Assembly: GCF_021018895.1 (NCBI RefSeq)
Contig: NC_079384.1
Location: forward strand, 18,653,640-18,717,639
Length of the DNA stretch: 64,000 bases
From: Seriola aureovittata
Taxonomy: Eukaryota; Chordata; Actinopteri; Carangiformes; Carangidae
Direction: 5' to 3'
In this document: positions 26,401-34,835 of the stretch, piece by piece
Numbering within the stretch: position 1 is the first letter of the stretch
Layout of the letters: every line of letters starts with the position of its first letter
Notes under the pieces: generated by a model
The model's database searches: none
The model's input: only the letters and a program-made list of their open reading frames with translations
Told to the model about the DNA's origin: nothing
Translations under genes and position numbers: made by a program

Positions 26401-29400
26401 GTGAATCGTAGAGCTTCACTGTAAATGTTATATTTCACCACTGAGCGGCTCAAAAAGCTCAAAATCTTGCACTTCCTGTATCAACTTCACCTTTACACAG
26501 ACTGCTGTTCGTCAGTGGCCTATATACAACATCTACATTTAAAGTTTGCTCATATTTGCTTTGCTTCAGGGCAGCAGCTAACGACTATTTTTTATTTATT
26601 TTCTTGATTCATGAGGAAACAGTGAAAGGAGACTAAAATGTTGATGTTTTCACATTTCTTGTTTTATTTTGTCAACGATCCAAAATCCAAGAATGTTCCG
26701 TTCTGATATGAGGCAGAGAAACATCAGATCATCACATCTGAAGTTTGAAATTCTGCTTGAAAATGACTAATATGATAAAGGGTCAGGGTCATCGAACTAG
26801 TTGGTGATTTATTTTAATCAGCTAATCTTTGCAGCTCTAATTAGCTTGATAGCCTTGTTTGGCTGCATTTCTTGTGTATTCTATATTCTATATTATTGCT
26901 ATAGTTCCCCGCCATATGCAATATTCCAACCCTCATTTCACTGTTTTGCTTACTGTACATTGAACCTTGGCATGTGACGAATAAAAAATACAATACACTA
27001 ACATAATTATATATTATATATCTTAGAAAAAACACCTGAAACATAACAACAATACTATAATTATATATTATCCAAAAAAATCCTCACCTGAAATATAATA
27101 ATTATGTATAATTAAAACAAAACAACTGAAACATAAAATCTAAAATATAATTATCTTAAAAAAAAATTGTAATTTTTTTAAAGTCATATGATTATATCAT
27201 TTATATGTATATCGTCATATTTGCACTGGACTGTGTCGAGAACATACATTTTGGATAACTCTGATGTAAATGTATTTTAACATGTCAGTCCATATAAGTC
27301 ACTTTTTTGTAAAAGTTGCAAAGGTCAAAGGTCAGAGCGTAGTGACACTTCAACCATGACTCAAGTGTGAACAGAATACTGACACACTGATGCCAACGTC
27401 GCTCACGCTCTCTGTGGTCAACAACTAAACCTTTAACTGAGTGAATGAAAATCACTGACGCAGCCTGTGAGGAAATTCCAAAGCGTCTAACTGCAAAGAA
27501 CATTCCATTTTTTTGCTTTTCTTCAGAATCACACAAGAGGATTGATACCACGTCCATGTCTGTGTGCTAAATGAGAAGCTAGAGCCAGAGGCCTGTTAGC
27601 TTAGCTTAGCATAAAGTGCCACTGCTGTTCTCTCACAGAGCAGCTGCATCTGTGCAATGGAAAGCTAGGTTTGAAATCCCATAATCCATCACGTCAATAT
27701 ATATGTTACAGCAATGTTACAGATGAAATTAGCACTTGCTAATGCGACTGAAGCAATTAGCACAACAATGCTGATGACTGGTGAATCACCTAAGTCAGTG
27801 GTTTCCAACCTGTGGGCCTGGGCCCACTGGAGGGCCACAAAGGTATTACAAATGGTCCGACAAAACAGTTGCACAACAGTATAATTTTGGTGAAAAAATT
27901 TTATAAAAACCAAAACAACCACAAGTCAACAACTAACGAAGCACATGTCACCAATTTACTGCTGAAGTGCTAATTGCAGCTGGTGATGAGTTGTTTTTTT
28001 CAACACAAGTGGAATCACAGGAGTGATTTGAAAAAAGCAAAACAGGTGTAAAAAAAAAAAAGTGATGTTGAGCATTAACAAGCTTTCAGACTGCTCTTGT
28101 ACAGCTAGAACAGGCAGAAAATAGCTGCCAGTTCAGTCACTTCACTAAACCACCAGCCAAATGTGGAGTGAGTTCTCTGTCATCGGGCTGAGATACAGCG
28201 ATGTCTCAGATCCAGACCTGTGTTCAACAGAAAGACGGACATACGTCTGCTGTAGCTGAGAAAAGGATGATCGCAAAGTGTAAATATATAGAGCAGTGAA
28301 AATAAATTTCCCTCCAGAGTAAAGGGACCAAATCTTAACTTGTATTTTTCTACAATGTGCATACATGAAGAGCTGAAAGTTAAAAAGATGACGGGTGAGA
28401 AAAATAGTTAGACGGAGCAGATTAACGTCTGGATAAACCAGCAGTAAATTCATTTATTTGCCTCCACTATCTTTACATTGCGAATTTGTGCTACAGAGTA
28501 GCATTCCCTCCCTCCTTCCTCCTCACGCCATCCTCACCCTCACTCTCATCCCATCTTAGCAGCGAAATCTGGAAACCTGCTGCCATCACAACCTCAAACC
28601 GAGACCTGGATTTATTCACGTCTCATCAAAAAACAAACAACAGCAAAAAAAAAAAAAAAACCCATTGCATTATACACCTCTGCTTGCGTGCAGGTCTGCA
28701 ACAAAGCTGGGTCAAACAGGAATTATTTCATGGTTCTTGCCACCAGAGAAGTTGCAGCATGCACGCTTACTCAGTCAACCCCACCCCCCCTGAAAAGAGA
28801 AGTACAGTTAGTGGATCATCTGAACAATGCTCTGAACAATTCTACTGTTATTGCAGCAAAAAAAGCCACTATAGGCCTGGAAGCAGACCAACAATCAGCT
28901 CGTCGAAACAGCAAATTTAGTATCAGTGCGGCTGAAAACGCAGCCTCCATTTGCATGACAAACGGGACATTTGTGCAGGGGCGCGAGGGCCCGGCCGAGG
29001 CTGCAGGGGGGGGACACGAGCTGGGAGGGCCGCTGTCACGCTGCCATCGGACAGCCTCGGCACACCACAGCACTCAGCCACAGCACAGTGCACAATGGTA
29101 AAGGGCAGAAAGTGTCCGGGGCCACACAGGCAGCGCTGCAGCCGGAGACGCTAGACTTGACATGCGTCTGTGCTAAATGATATGAAAATAGAAGGAAACC
29201 AGCAGCAGGATGAAGTGACTGCGCTCAGTCTTGCATTTCATCAAGCACAAGGACGTGATGCTTATTTCAGCTTAGCAGATTTGTACTCATTTCCTCAAGT
29301 AGTTATATGTTACACACTAATTCTGTGTTGCATTATCTGAATCGGCCTGCAAGTGAAAGTCAAACCTGGATCTGTTTGGTACCTAAATGTGTTTGTATTG

Positions 29401-31190
29401 AGACGTGTAGGAGTTGGTCTGAAACGTCTGAAACGTCAGTTCCTGATTTAATTCAATTTTTGCCAATTTTATACAAAATAGACATTAAAAATCTGAGAAA
29501 TTTAGCTTCTTTTGATAAACTGGAAAAAAGGGGCCAAAGAAATTTTTTAATAATTTTTTTAACTTCCATTAACTGATTTTTTTATCACATAGGTGCAGTG
29601 AAATAAGCTCCAAACATAACATTCATAACACATATTATCACCTATTAATGTATGCTAATGTGTTAGCAAACACAGAGCAACATTAGCATTCATTTGGAGT
29701 CATGTTTCAGTCCAATTTGTGAATATAGGTCCTCTCCTTGTTGCTCTGTTTTGGTCTCCACCAGCAACTTCTGACTCTTTAGCCAAATGCTCACAAGCTA
29801 GTCACTAACTTAGTAATGATCTGCTCGAATTCAAAATTCACAGTGTTGACACAAAATGGAGGAAGCAAATCAGCCAAGATGAGAAGATAACCATGACAAC
29901 GTAACTAATGTGTGGAGTCATTATGGAGTCAAACTGTGACTAAAGTTCAGGCTGTTTGCTGCTGCTTTTTGAAATCGCAGCTGCTTTACAGTGACTCAAC
30001 CACAACGACAGATCACAGTCAGCTGTTAGCAGGTGATCAACACGTCACAGAATTATGACTGTGATCCAGAGAGAGGGCAGTGGTTAAAAAGGAAAACATT
30101 AGCTAACGGAGCTGTTAGTGCGTCACTCAAATGAGACAGTGGAGGAAAAGTGAATGAACTAGGCCACGTGGGTTTTGTATGAATTAATTTGAATAATGTG
30201 TGTGTTTTTTTTTTTTTTTTTTTAATCACAACTGTAGCAATGACGCTGGTTAGGATGTAGGGCTGCATCTACAGACTCATTTCATAATCAGTTGCTCTGT
30301 TTATTATTTTTTCTACAACTTCAATTAACTTGTTTTGACTGAACGACCATCTAAAAACCCAAAGATTCCAGTTGACAACGAGAAACAAAGCAAATCTTCA
30401 TGTTATCGAAGCTGGAAACAGCAAATGTTTTGTATTTCTGCTCAATAAATGACTTAAATGATCATTATTTCATGACTTATCCATTGTAGGGCTGCAACTA
30501 CTGACTATTTTCATTATCACTTATTTTCACATTTGGTCCATAAAATGTCTGAAAACAGAGAAAAAAAGTCTGTCACACTTTCCTAAACCCCAAAGTGATG
30601 TCATCAAATTGTCTACTTTTTAAATATAAAATTACAATCACATAAGAAAATCAGCAAATTCTCACAAATGACAAAGTGGAACTGGGGAAGGACCTTTGAT
30701 GATTTATCGATAATCAAAACAGTTGCCTAATATTTTTCTGTCACTGATTAATTGACTAACTGTTGTAGCTCTAATTATGTCAGTAAAGATTGATGCTTCA
30801 CAAAGGTTCAACAGAGCCATTTGTTTAACTTACACAAGTAATTTTCTATGTTTGCAGTCCAATAAAAAGTCAGGACAACAACTTGATTAAGTGAATAATC
30901 AACTTATTGATTAATCGACAACAGATCTGCATGTGCACCGTTTCCTGCACCAAACAACATCAGTGAAACGACAACAGAAAGCCACCTCTGCTCAGAGGAA
31001 AGTCCCCAACGACTCGTTCATTTACAAAGTAAAAATGTCAGAGCATTATTTATCACAAGACAAACTGGCTGCAACAAGACGGTTCCTGTGTGTAGGTGGG
31101 AGGACAATTGACTGTAGCAGATAAACACTGCGAGGCTCTGACCATCAGGGGCTCTCTCTCTCCTACCTGCTCAGGTCCTGCACAGCCTCT

Positions 31191-31224
<34 letters not shown>

Positions 31225-32126
31225 ATATGTTTGTGTGTGTTCTGCATGTTGTGCAATGAACCAGCCTCACTTTGGACTTCTTGGAAAACACAGCGAGGGG
31301 AGGAAAAAACGCCTGAGCTGTTTTCACTGCAGCTGTTTTTTCTTTTCTTTTCTTGCAGGCTGCATTCACTGATGATACTTCGGAGCTGTCCGGCTGCAGG
31401 GATGTCACTGTTGTTGCTGCATGTTGATAAAGTTGGGGTCAAAGTGTGACACACAAGCTTTCCTATGCATGCTGAGGGGGAAAAGCTGCACATCAGTGGA
31501 CAGGCACCCAGGGGTTTGACACATATCCAGTGTCCTGGACAGAAGCAGCAGCTGACAGACTGGGACTTTGTGCTTTAATATAAAAAGTCAGCAGCACCTT
31601 AAAGCTCTCAATCTATTCTATTATTAGAAATTAATTTTCTCTCCCATAAGCAGAAACAAATCTGCAGCCAGTAAACACTTCAACTCAGAGTCCACTGACA
31701 GCTGCAGGTTGTCACATCTCCTGCACCAAACCGCCCTGCACGCGACACACGGCTTTCATTATTTACCATTAGGCAGTGTGCACGAGCCGTGCATCAACTC
31801 GTGCAGAGTTGATCATAAAGAGTTGCAGTGTCCTTGTCTATCTTGTGACTACACTGAAGGCGCCCTGTGCTCAACATCCCCGTCGGTGCCCCGCTAACAG
31901 CGTCAATACGAGTGAGTACACACAGCATCGTCTTACCAGGAACTGTGCAAAGGGGAAGATCTTCAAACAGGAAATGCAACTGACCCTTCTAAACCATCGA
32001 ACTTTAAAATGCACCGGCCGAGCTCGAGCTGCAGCGGTGCATGTTGCAAACCGTGCAGCAGTGATTGTGTGTCGGTAGTTTTGCACAGATCGGTTTCATA
32101 TTCTTACCTCCCTTTGGCTGAGACAT
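6304..32126 (-). CDS. map2k6: map2k6, dual-specificity MAP kinase kinase 6 (MKK6); whole coding span, 12 exons
   Basis: MKK6 is a cytoplasmic/nuclear kinase that activates p38 MAP kinases by phosphorylating the T and Y of their TGY loop (family knowledge). Joining coding exons 32126-32108, 19228-19165, 18047-17999, 17427-17314, 16623-16504, 15546-15430, 15341-15290, 13530-13403, 11499-11422, 10148-10009, 6656-6611 and 6381-6304 gives 1005 nt, 334 residues plus stop, the length of human MKK6. All junctions keep frame and use GT-AG. Seen: basic/LxL docking motif KRKPVLKL (8-15), glycine loop GRGAYG (60-65), ATP lysine K82, HRD aspartate D179, DFG 197-199, activation-loop S207 and T211, APE-type motif near 221-223, C-terminal DVD-like docking tail after 310. 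S207, T211, K82 and D179 fall on the human numbers. MAP2K3 is the close paralogue; the MSQ-KG start, length and the [19 protein letters not shown] stretch favour map2k6. Confidence 0.95.
6497..6516 (-). promoter_or_regulatory. CTCF-like motif in the last map2k6 intron
   Basis: The minus strand reads CAGACACTGGAGGGCACACT, resembling the CTCF core. It lies between coding exons 11 and 12. Confidence 0.3.
6611..6656 (-). CDS. map2k6: map2k6 coding exon 11
   Basis: Encodes the last base of C294 and [15 protein letters not shown] (295-309). 46 nt. Acceptor CTTCTGCAG|CTT, donor ATG|GTGAGT. Confidence 0.93.
6746..7033. mobile_element. Degraded copy of the long-TIR TTAA MITE (second copy at 47570-47981)
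   Basis: It begins TTAAAGGAG and ends with TCTTACATAAAGC. Between about 6781 and 7028 it aligns with 47699-47975: shared words include AGCTACTTCTTC, GTAAAGGAATGAAGTTTGATG and CAGCT-TTAATGCTAACRTT. The left TIR has been replaced by a TA repeat (6758-6780). It lies in map2k6 intron 9-11 territory, between exons 10 and 11. Confidence 0.7.
6758..6780. repeat. (TA)n microsatellite
   Basis: A pure TA tract within the degraded MITE, in the map2k6 intron between exons 10 and 11. Confidence 0.9.
7034..7546. mobile_element. TTAA-bounded MITE, copy 1 (copy 2 at 42753-43229)
   Basis: It aligns over nearly its whole length with 42753-43229 in the same orientation; shared words include CAGTCCACAGAGAAATGCAC and AACCAGCCGTCAGGACTTCT. 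The left end is TTAAAAGGTCC and the right end, in reverse complement, is TTTAAAGCTCCATAT. It contains a GC-box-like CCCCGCCCAC and a pair of inverted CCAAT boxes (7363-7377 and 7394-7408). No coding capacity. Confidence 0.82.
8020..8190. repeat. Fragment of a teleost interspersed repeat
   Basis: The stretch around AGGTGCCTTGCTCTAGGGCA resembles a widespread fish repeat. The call is from recognition of the wording; ends are not defined. Intronic in map2k6. Confidence 0.35.
9231..9545. repeat. Interspersed repeat with GC-rich head
   Basis: It opens TTAAAGCTGCGAGCAGCGTT followed by a GC-rich stretch that contrasts with the AT-rich intron around it. The wording is that of a common teleost repeat. 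Right end approximate. Confidence 0.45.
10009..10148 (-). CDS. map2k6: map2k6 coding exon 10
   Basis: Encodes residues 248-293, [13 protein letters not shown] through DFTSQ, plus two bases of C294. 140 nt. The acceptor tract is a CT repeat (GA on the plus strand, 10151-10174). The donor is AGTG|GTTCGT, weaker than the gene's other donors but required by the reading frame. Confidence 0.94.
10151..10174. repeat. (GA)n microsatellite forming the map2k6 exon 10 acceptor tract
   Basis: About 11-12 GA units. On the transcript strand this is a CT repeat ending in CAG, directly against exon 10. Confidence 0.92.
10958..10996. repeat. Poly-A run (39 nt)
   Basis: Uninterrupted A tract in the map2k6 intron between exons 9 and 10. 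It reads as poly-U in the transcript. No retroposed body was recognised next to it. Confidence 0.9.
11422..11499 (-). CDS. map2k6: map2k6 coding exon 9
   Basis: Encodes residues 222-247, [10 protein letters not shown] to WSLGITM, the P+1 region and helix F. 78 nt, phase 0. Acceptor TTCTGCAG|CCG, donor ATG|GTAAAT. Confidence 0.95.
11960..12180. repeat. Interspersed repeat fragment related to the MITE at 36051-36550 and to 29650-29830
   Basis: Shared wording with 24280-24330 and 29690-29800: a CATTCAT-TGGAGT segment followed by TTTTGGTCTCC and a CTCCTGAGGGAAAT-type segment. Ends not defined. Confidence 0.45.
13403..13530 (-). CDS. map2k6: map2k6 coding exon 8 (catalytic and activation loops)
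   Basis: Encodes the rest of D179, VKPSN, the DFG motif (197-199) and the activation loop DSVAKT with S207 and T211, the sites phosphorylated by upstream MAP3Ks in this family, ending at A221. 128 nt. Acceptor CCATAG|AT, donor GCG|GTAAGC. Confidence 0.95.
14049..14140 (+). repeat. Left arm of a long imperfect inverted repeat
   Basis: It pairs with 14657-14750. Shared core words are GGAAAAGGAGACACTGTCC and CGTTTTGACCTGCAGGGTCT against their near reverse complements. The wording resembles a teleost interspersed repeat present twice in opposite orientation within map2k6 intron 7. Confidence 0.7.
14657..14750 (-). repeat. Right arm of a long imperfect inverted repeat
   Basis: Reverse-oriented partner of 14049-14140, separated by about 515 bp with no exon between. 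Transcribed as one intron, the arms could form an imperfect stem of roughly 90 bp. Confidence 0.7.
15193..15228. repeat. (GAAA)n microsatellite
   Basis: About nine GAAA units in map2k6 intron 7, about 60 bp downstream of the exon 7 donor on the transcript strand. Confidence 0.9.
15290..15341 (-). CDS. map2k6: map2k6 coding exon 7
   Basis: Encodes I162 to R178 and the first base of D179, so the catalytic HRD motif is split across the exon 7/8 junction. 52 nt. Acceptor TATTACAG|ATA, donor GAG|GTAAGA. Confidence 0.94.
15430..15546 (-). CDS. map2k6: map2k6 coding exon 6
   Basis: Encodes residues 123-161, opening [18 protein letters not shown], the hinge and start of the C-lobe. 117 nt, phase 0. 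The acceptor is TTGCCAG|GGC. The donor is TCA|GTGGGT, a variant lacking the usual G at -1. Confidence 0.95.
16215..16440. repeat. Interspersed repeat, 'CAACTAACGATTATTTTCATTA' type family
   Basis: It starts with CAACTAACGATTATTTTCAT and runs to a short reverse-complement-like end. Related copies: 30250-30480, 30485-30785, 26570-26840, and reverse-oriented 50590-50795. Common in teleost genomes. Non-coding; probably an old DNA transposon remnant. Confidence 0.55.
16504..16623 (-). CDS. map2k6: map2k6 coding exon 5
   Basis: Encodes residues 83-122, starting RIRATVN and ending FYGALFRE, covering helix C and adjoining strands. 120 nt, phase 0. The polypyrimidine tract of its acceptor is a pure C run (G on the plus strand, 16626-16647). 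Donor GAG|GTAGAG. The CFYTV wording resembles MAP2K3 at this point, but the gene as a whole fits MAP2K6. Confidence 0.94.
16626..16647. repeat. Homopolymer G22 forming the map2k6 exon 5 acceptor tract
   Basis: On the transcript strand this is an uninterrupted C run ending in CAG, immediately before exon 5. No uridines are present in the last ~20 nt of the intron. Confidence 0.93.
16886..16917. repeat. (TTA)n microsatellite
   Basis: About ten TTA units in map2k6 intron 4. Confidence 0.85.
17161..17205. other. Perfect 18-bp inverted repeat (hairpin) in map2k6 intron 4
   Basis: Arms 17161-17178 (AAAGCAACATCTGGCAAC) and 17188-17205 are exact reverse complements with a 9-nt loop. The hairpin begins about 108 nt downstream of the exon 4 donor on the transcript strand. 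Flanks add only weak pairing. Confidence 0.85.
17314..17427 (-). CDS. map2k6: map2k6 coding exon 4 (glycine loop, ATP lysine)
   Basis: Encodes residues 45-82: the start of the kinase N-lobe, glycine loop GRGAYG and the VAVK-type lysine (MAVK, K82) that is the last residue of the exon. 114 nt, phase 0 at both ends. Acceptor TGTGCAG|AAC, donor AAG|GTGGGT. Confidence 0.95.
17999..18047 (-). CDS. map2k6: map2k6 coding exon 3 (49 nt)
   Basis: Encodes the last base of V28 and [16 protein letters not shown] (29-44), the linker before the kinase domain, near identical to mammalian MKK6. At 49 nt it is not a multiple of three, so skipping would frameshift. Its acceptor is fed by T5 preceded by a long TG tract. 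The donor is AAG|GTAATT. Confidence 0.93.
18055..18218. repeat. Compound (AC)n microsatellite against map2k6 exon 3
   Basis: A pure AC tract of about 38 units (18055-18130), then an interrupted AC tract to 18218. On the transcript strand it reads TG repeats, then T5, then CAG and exon 3. Confidence 0.95.
18418..18680. other. Strongly AT-rich low-complexity stretch
   Basis: Dominated by A and T with many AAATAAA words. It lies in map2k6 intron 2 and shows no coding signal. Confidence 0.8.
19165..19228 (-). CDS. map2k6: map2k6 coding exon 2 (64 nt, p38 docking motif)
   Basis: Encodes G7 to A27 and two bases of V28, including the basic plus L-x-L D-site KRKPVLKL that docks p38 in this family. 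The acceptor is TTTTCAG|GTAAGAGG, so the exon itself opens with a donor-like sequence (see findings). The donor is CAGT|GTAAGA. A GT two bases earlier would break the phase needed by exon 3. Confidence 0.9.
19425..19645. repeat. Interspersed repeat copy (partner at 22785-23015)
   Basis: Shares GAGTTGATTAATSAATTATT, a GGATAAGG-x-GATCCAGGT-type segment and TCTCTGACCTGAAAACATTG with 22785-23015 in the same orientation. Intron 1 of map2k6; ends not defined. Confidence 0.6.
20571..20760. repeat. 10-bp minisatellite, 19 units
   Basis: Nineteen consecutive units of GACCAGCACA or its variants (GACCAACACA, GATCAACACA), in perfect 10-bp register. The repeat carries no stop codon in the plus-strand frames, which creates spurious open frames such as [10 protein letters not shown] repeats. 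Not a gene. Confidence 0.95.
21303..21321. repeat. Homopolymer C run
   Basis: Nineteen C bases in map2k6 intron 1. Confidence 0.9.
21475..21584. repeat. (CACG)n then (CA)n compound microsatellite
   Basis: Alternating CACG units to about 21549, then pure CA. Alternating purine-pyrimidine over about 110 bp. Confidence 0.93.
22462..22523. repeat. (CA)n microsatellite
   Basis: About 30 CA units in map2k6 intron 1. Confidence 0.93.
22785..23015. repeat. Interspersed repeat copy (partner at 19425-19645)
   Basis: Same family and orientation as 19425-19645. The TCTCTGACCTGAAAACATTG word is identical in both. Confidence 0.6.
23435..23491. repeat. (CA)n microsatellite
   Basis: About 28 units with one GCAC interruption. 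Confidence 0.92.
24190..24360. repeat. Degraded relative of the MITE at 36051-36550
   Basis: TTTTTCAGCCACTCAGCGGC matches the MITE's TTTTTCAGCCACTTGGGGGC, followed by GCAGAACGAG, a CAACAT segment and TGTGGAGTAGTGTTTG. Ends not defined. Confidence 0.5.
25906..25920. repeat. Homopolymer G run
   Basis: Fifteen G bases in a GC-rich patch of map2k6 intron 1. Confidence 0.85.
26570..26840. repeat. Interspersed repeat, 'GCAGCTAACGACTATTTT' type
   Basis: Begins GGGCAGCAGCTAACGACTA and ends AATCTTTGCAGCTCTAA, an inverted-end pair typical of the family also seen at 30485-30785. Confidence 0.55.
29650..29830. repeat. Interspersed repeat fragment related to 11960-12180 and 36051-36550
   Basis: Contains AACATTAGCATTCATTTGGA, TTTTGGTCTCCACCAGCAAC and a TTTAGCCAAATGCTCAC segment that recurs in degraded form at the other sites. 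Confidence 0.5.
30205..30223. repeat. Poly-T run
   Basis: Nineteen T bases in map2k6 intron 1. Confidence 0.88.
30250..30785. repeat. Two adjacent interspersed repeats, GTAGGGCTGCAACTA family
   Basis: Copies start near 30257 (GTAGGGCTGCATCTACAGAC) and 30488 (GTAGGGCTGCAACTACTGAC). The second ends GTTGTAGCTCTAA, the inverted form of its start, so the copy has short terminal inverted repeats of about 14 bp. Confidence 0.6.
31193..31223. repeat. (TG)n microsatellite
   Basis: About 15 TG units in map2k6 intron 1. Confidence 0.9.
32108..32126 (-). CDS. map2k6: map2k6 coding exon 1
   Basis: Start codon and first six residues, MSQPKG, plus one base. The ATG has G at -3. The donor is GAG|GTAAGAA. 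An in-frame read-through upstream is possible, but the MSQ-KG start matches known MKK6 proteins. The rest of the transcript leader lies above 32126. Confidence 0.88.
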
Positions 32127-32520
32127 TTCCCCTTTGCTTTGATGAGGGGGAGGGGAAGCACAAAAGACTTTGCCTTCTTTCTCACTCCCTCCCTCCATCG
32201 CCCTCGCACTGGAGCTTCAGCGGCTTGCCTTTGCAACAAAGATGCAAAATACAAGCCTCGATCTTCATGCACTTGGAGCCTTTTTGCGTCCGGAGCGTGC
32301 GTGTCGGTGCAAAGAGCGCAGCTACAATTGCACAACCCGCACTGGCGTCGGGAAAAGAGGTAATTTTGCAATTGCACTGCAAAGAATTCTCCGCAGCACT
32401 TACATGATGGGCCAAGGCTGGCAGCTGAAAGCTCCTAACTTGGATCAGTGTGAGCCCCTGCGAGAGAACGTTCTTCCTGCTTGGGAGCGCAAAGGACGGT
32501 GGGAAATGTAGTCGTTGAGG
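32127..32520 (-). promoter_or_regulatory. map2k6: Probable map2k6 promoter and 5' UTR region
   Basis: Sequence directly upstream of the start codon. CpG dinucleotides are denser here (for example GCGTCCGGAGCGTGCGTGTC near 32287) than in the flanking DNA, as expected of a vertebrate promoter. No TATA box recognised. Transcription start not determined. Confidence 0.4.
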
Positions 32521-32727
32521 TGCTACAGCGATTAGCAGCGAGCTTGTTAACATCTGGTGGAAATCAGGTACATGTAACCGACTTTACTGAAGTGTTTACA
32601 TTTGATCTTCTGCTCCGCTGCATTTCAGTAGCAAATATTAGTCTATTATTTTATTTATCAGCTTTAGTTACTAATATTTTTACATAAAACATATGATCAG
32701 CTCATAAAACCTGATGCATTATGGGTT

Positions 32728-33262
32728 AAAGTAGCAAACAACAGTGGTAGTAAAAGTCTAAACATCCTTTACTTAAGTAAAAGTAGTAATAACACAGTTT
32801 ATTCATGTTAATTAAATTTCCTGCTCTCCCTAAGCTTCACTAAAAGTTCAGTAAAATGTACTTTAAATGTCAAATTAAAATACAGAATGGCCTGTTTAAC
32901 AGTTATATTGTTATGTATTATTGCAATGTTACTACTGATGCATTAATGTGTAAGCAGTATTTTAATATTGTAGTTGATCAAGGTGGGGGATATTTTATGT
33001 ACAGTTGGCTAGTTTGATATGTAACAGTGCATCATAATTTATTTGTATTTATTTACAAGCTGATTAAATGTTTGCTTTGTCAAATCTTAATCGATAAAAT
33101 CACTTGAAACTACTGATTTTTTTTAATGTCATGAATTAAAAAGGACAATATTTTCAGTACAATGTAATTAAATATAAAGAATTAGAAAATAGAAATATTC
33201 AGGACCATACAAGTACCTGAAAATTGTACTTCAGTAAAGTGTTTAAGTAAATGTACTTCAAA
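32728..33262. repeat. Teleost 'ACTTAAGTAAAAGTAG' interspersed repeat
   Basis: Starts with CATCCTTTACTTAAGTAAAA and ends with GTACTTCAGTAAAGTG and TAAGTAAATGTACTTCAAAT, with a central TGTAAGCAG and GATCAAGGTGG segment. This order is that of a widespread percomorph repeat of about 550 bp. Lies between map2k6 and btbd17. Confidence 0.65.
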
Positions 33263-34250
33263 TTAAAGCATTAATGTCAGTGCAACTGTAATAATCCTAT
33301 ACAGGCCTAATACATGTATAATATTTTAACACACTGAAAGGAGACATTCTGCATGACCTGTACTACTAATGTTGGCCTGTATAAATAATAATGACTCGAC
33401 TAATGTAAAAGACCTGAATGCTAATGAATTATTTCTGGATCTGGCAGTGAAGTGAAATCATGAAACACAATAATCAGGAGAATTTCATCAATCAGTTTAG
33501 TTTCAAAACTTAAGTAAAAATCTTTATTATCAGCTACCTTTGATTAATGCAACAGTGAATCTAACGACTTCAATCACAACAACTAATGACAAGTTATTGA
33601 CATCTACCGTGGTGTCAAGACTTACAGGATTTGTAAATAAATTACGACTAAAGTAAAAATAAATAATGAAAATGTGCCTAATGGAAACCTGAAGTTCAAC
33701 AGGATGAACGTTTGGAGCCCAGTAAACAATGAAGTGGTGATTGACAGGTGAAAAGACATGTAGGTTCATACGGCACTAAACTTGGTTGAAAAGTGAAAGC
33801 TTTTCGAGCTCTTAGTTACTTATTACTGCTGTTTTTAACATTGTAATGACTTTCATCAGATCCTAGCAATATGTGGATTTACAGTCAATATTGTTGAAAC
33901 AACAGTTATGAGTAACTAAGACGTCTTAAAAGAGTTCACTTTACAACCAAATGAAGGTTTTGACCTAATCAACCAAACAATGTTTACCAGGTTCTGATTT
34001 ACAACTGTGACCCCTTAATTGTAAATGGGGTATAATAGCACCAATATATAAAAAAAAAAAACTACAAATACAACTAAATACAAAGACAGCTTGACAGAAA
34101 CACAACCTCAAGCATCAAGGAGAAGGCTGGTGATATTATGTTTTACATGAAAAGACCAAATCCATCAATGCAATAGTTTGTTTTCTGAATATTAAAAGGC
34201 AGCTCACAAATATATAGTTTCACTTTCAAGAAAGGCTGAGTGATTTCCAA

Positions 34251-34590
34251 AGGCAGCTGGTTACTGCAGCTTTTAGAAAACATCGCTGAAACAGGAGGAA
34301 ATAGAGCATTAGCTTGGGACTATTTTCAGAGGCGGATGGATCCACGTTTGGTGCTGTAGTGAATACTTACAGCAGAGGGACGGTGTGTGTGAGACTGAAT
34401 CAAGATAAACTACAGTGTGTGTTCATGTTGATGAAGGAACACGTCACCTATGGCAACCGTGTGTCCCACTGATGTGTTTTTAGTAGCTTTTGGAAACCAT
34501 GGAGGAATCAGATATATCAGGCTCTGGATACACACATGATACTTGTGAGTAGGAGGAACTCATTGTTGGTTTTGGTCTTTTCACCAGATA
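34251..34590. repeat. Dispersed repeat family, copy 1 of 3 (others 43239-43420, 51130-51485)
   Basis: Shared words with the 51130 copy: AAACTACAGTGTGTGTTCAT, GATGAAGGAACA-GTCACC, ACTGATG-GTTTTTA and TTGGTTTT-GTCTTTTCA. Same orientation in all three. It lies directly 3' of btbd17 and may overlap its 3' UTR. Confidence 0.65.
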
Positions 34591-34835
34591 TCACCAGCCT
34601 CATCCTTCAAAAGACACGACACACGCACACTCAGCGTGATTTTACACAAAGCTCTCAGATGCTCTGGTGTGTTAGTTGCCCAATGAAAACAGCAGTTGTG
34701 AGACAAATGATCCAAACATCACACATGAGGAGGATCCACATCCACATCCCCATGATGTGATATGATGTCGCTTCAGAGGGTTGGACTGTGTGCGGTGAGG
34801 TAAGGTGGTCACACGGGGAGGAGGGTGGGGGGGGG

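Larger units (their letters stand above)
19229..32107 (-). other. map2k6: map2k6 intron 1 (12.9 kb)
   Basis: The largest intron; no coding exon seen in it. It contains the minisatellite at 20571-20760, microsatellites, several old interspersed repeats (24190-24360, 26570-26840, 29650-29830, 30250-30785), and GC-rich patches near 25960-26220 and 28970-29160 that could be regulatory or alternative first exons, though nothing supports transcripts there. Confidence 0.8.

Noticed and set aside
28486..29180. Several overlapping plus frames near 28486-29180
   Set aside because: No similarity or splice structure; frames overlap in conflicting phases in a GC-rich intronic patch.
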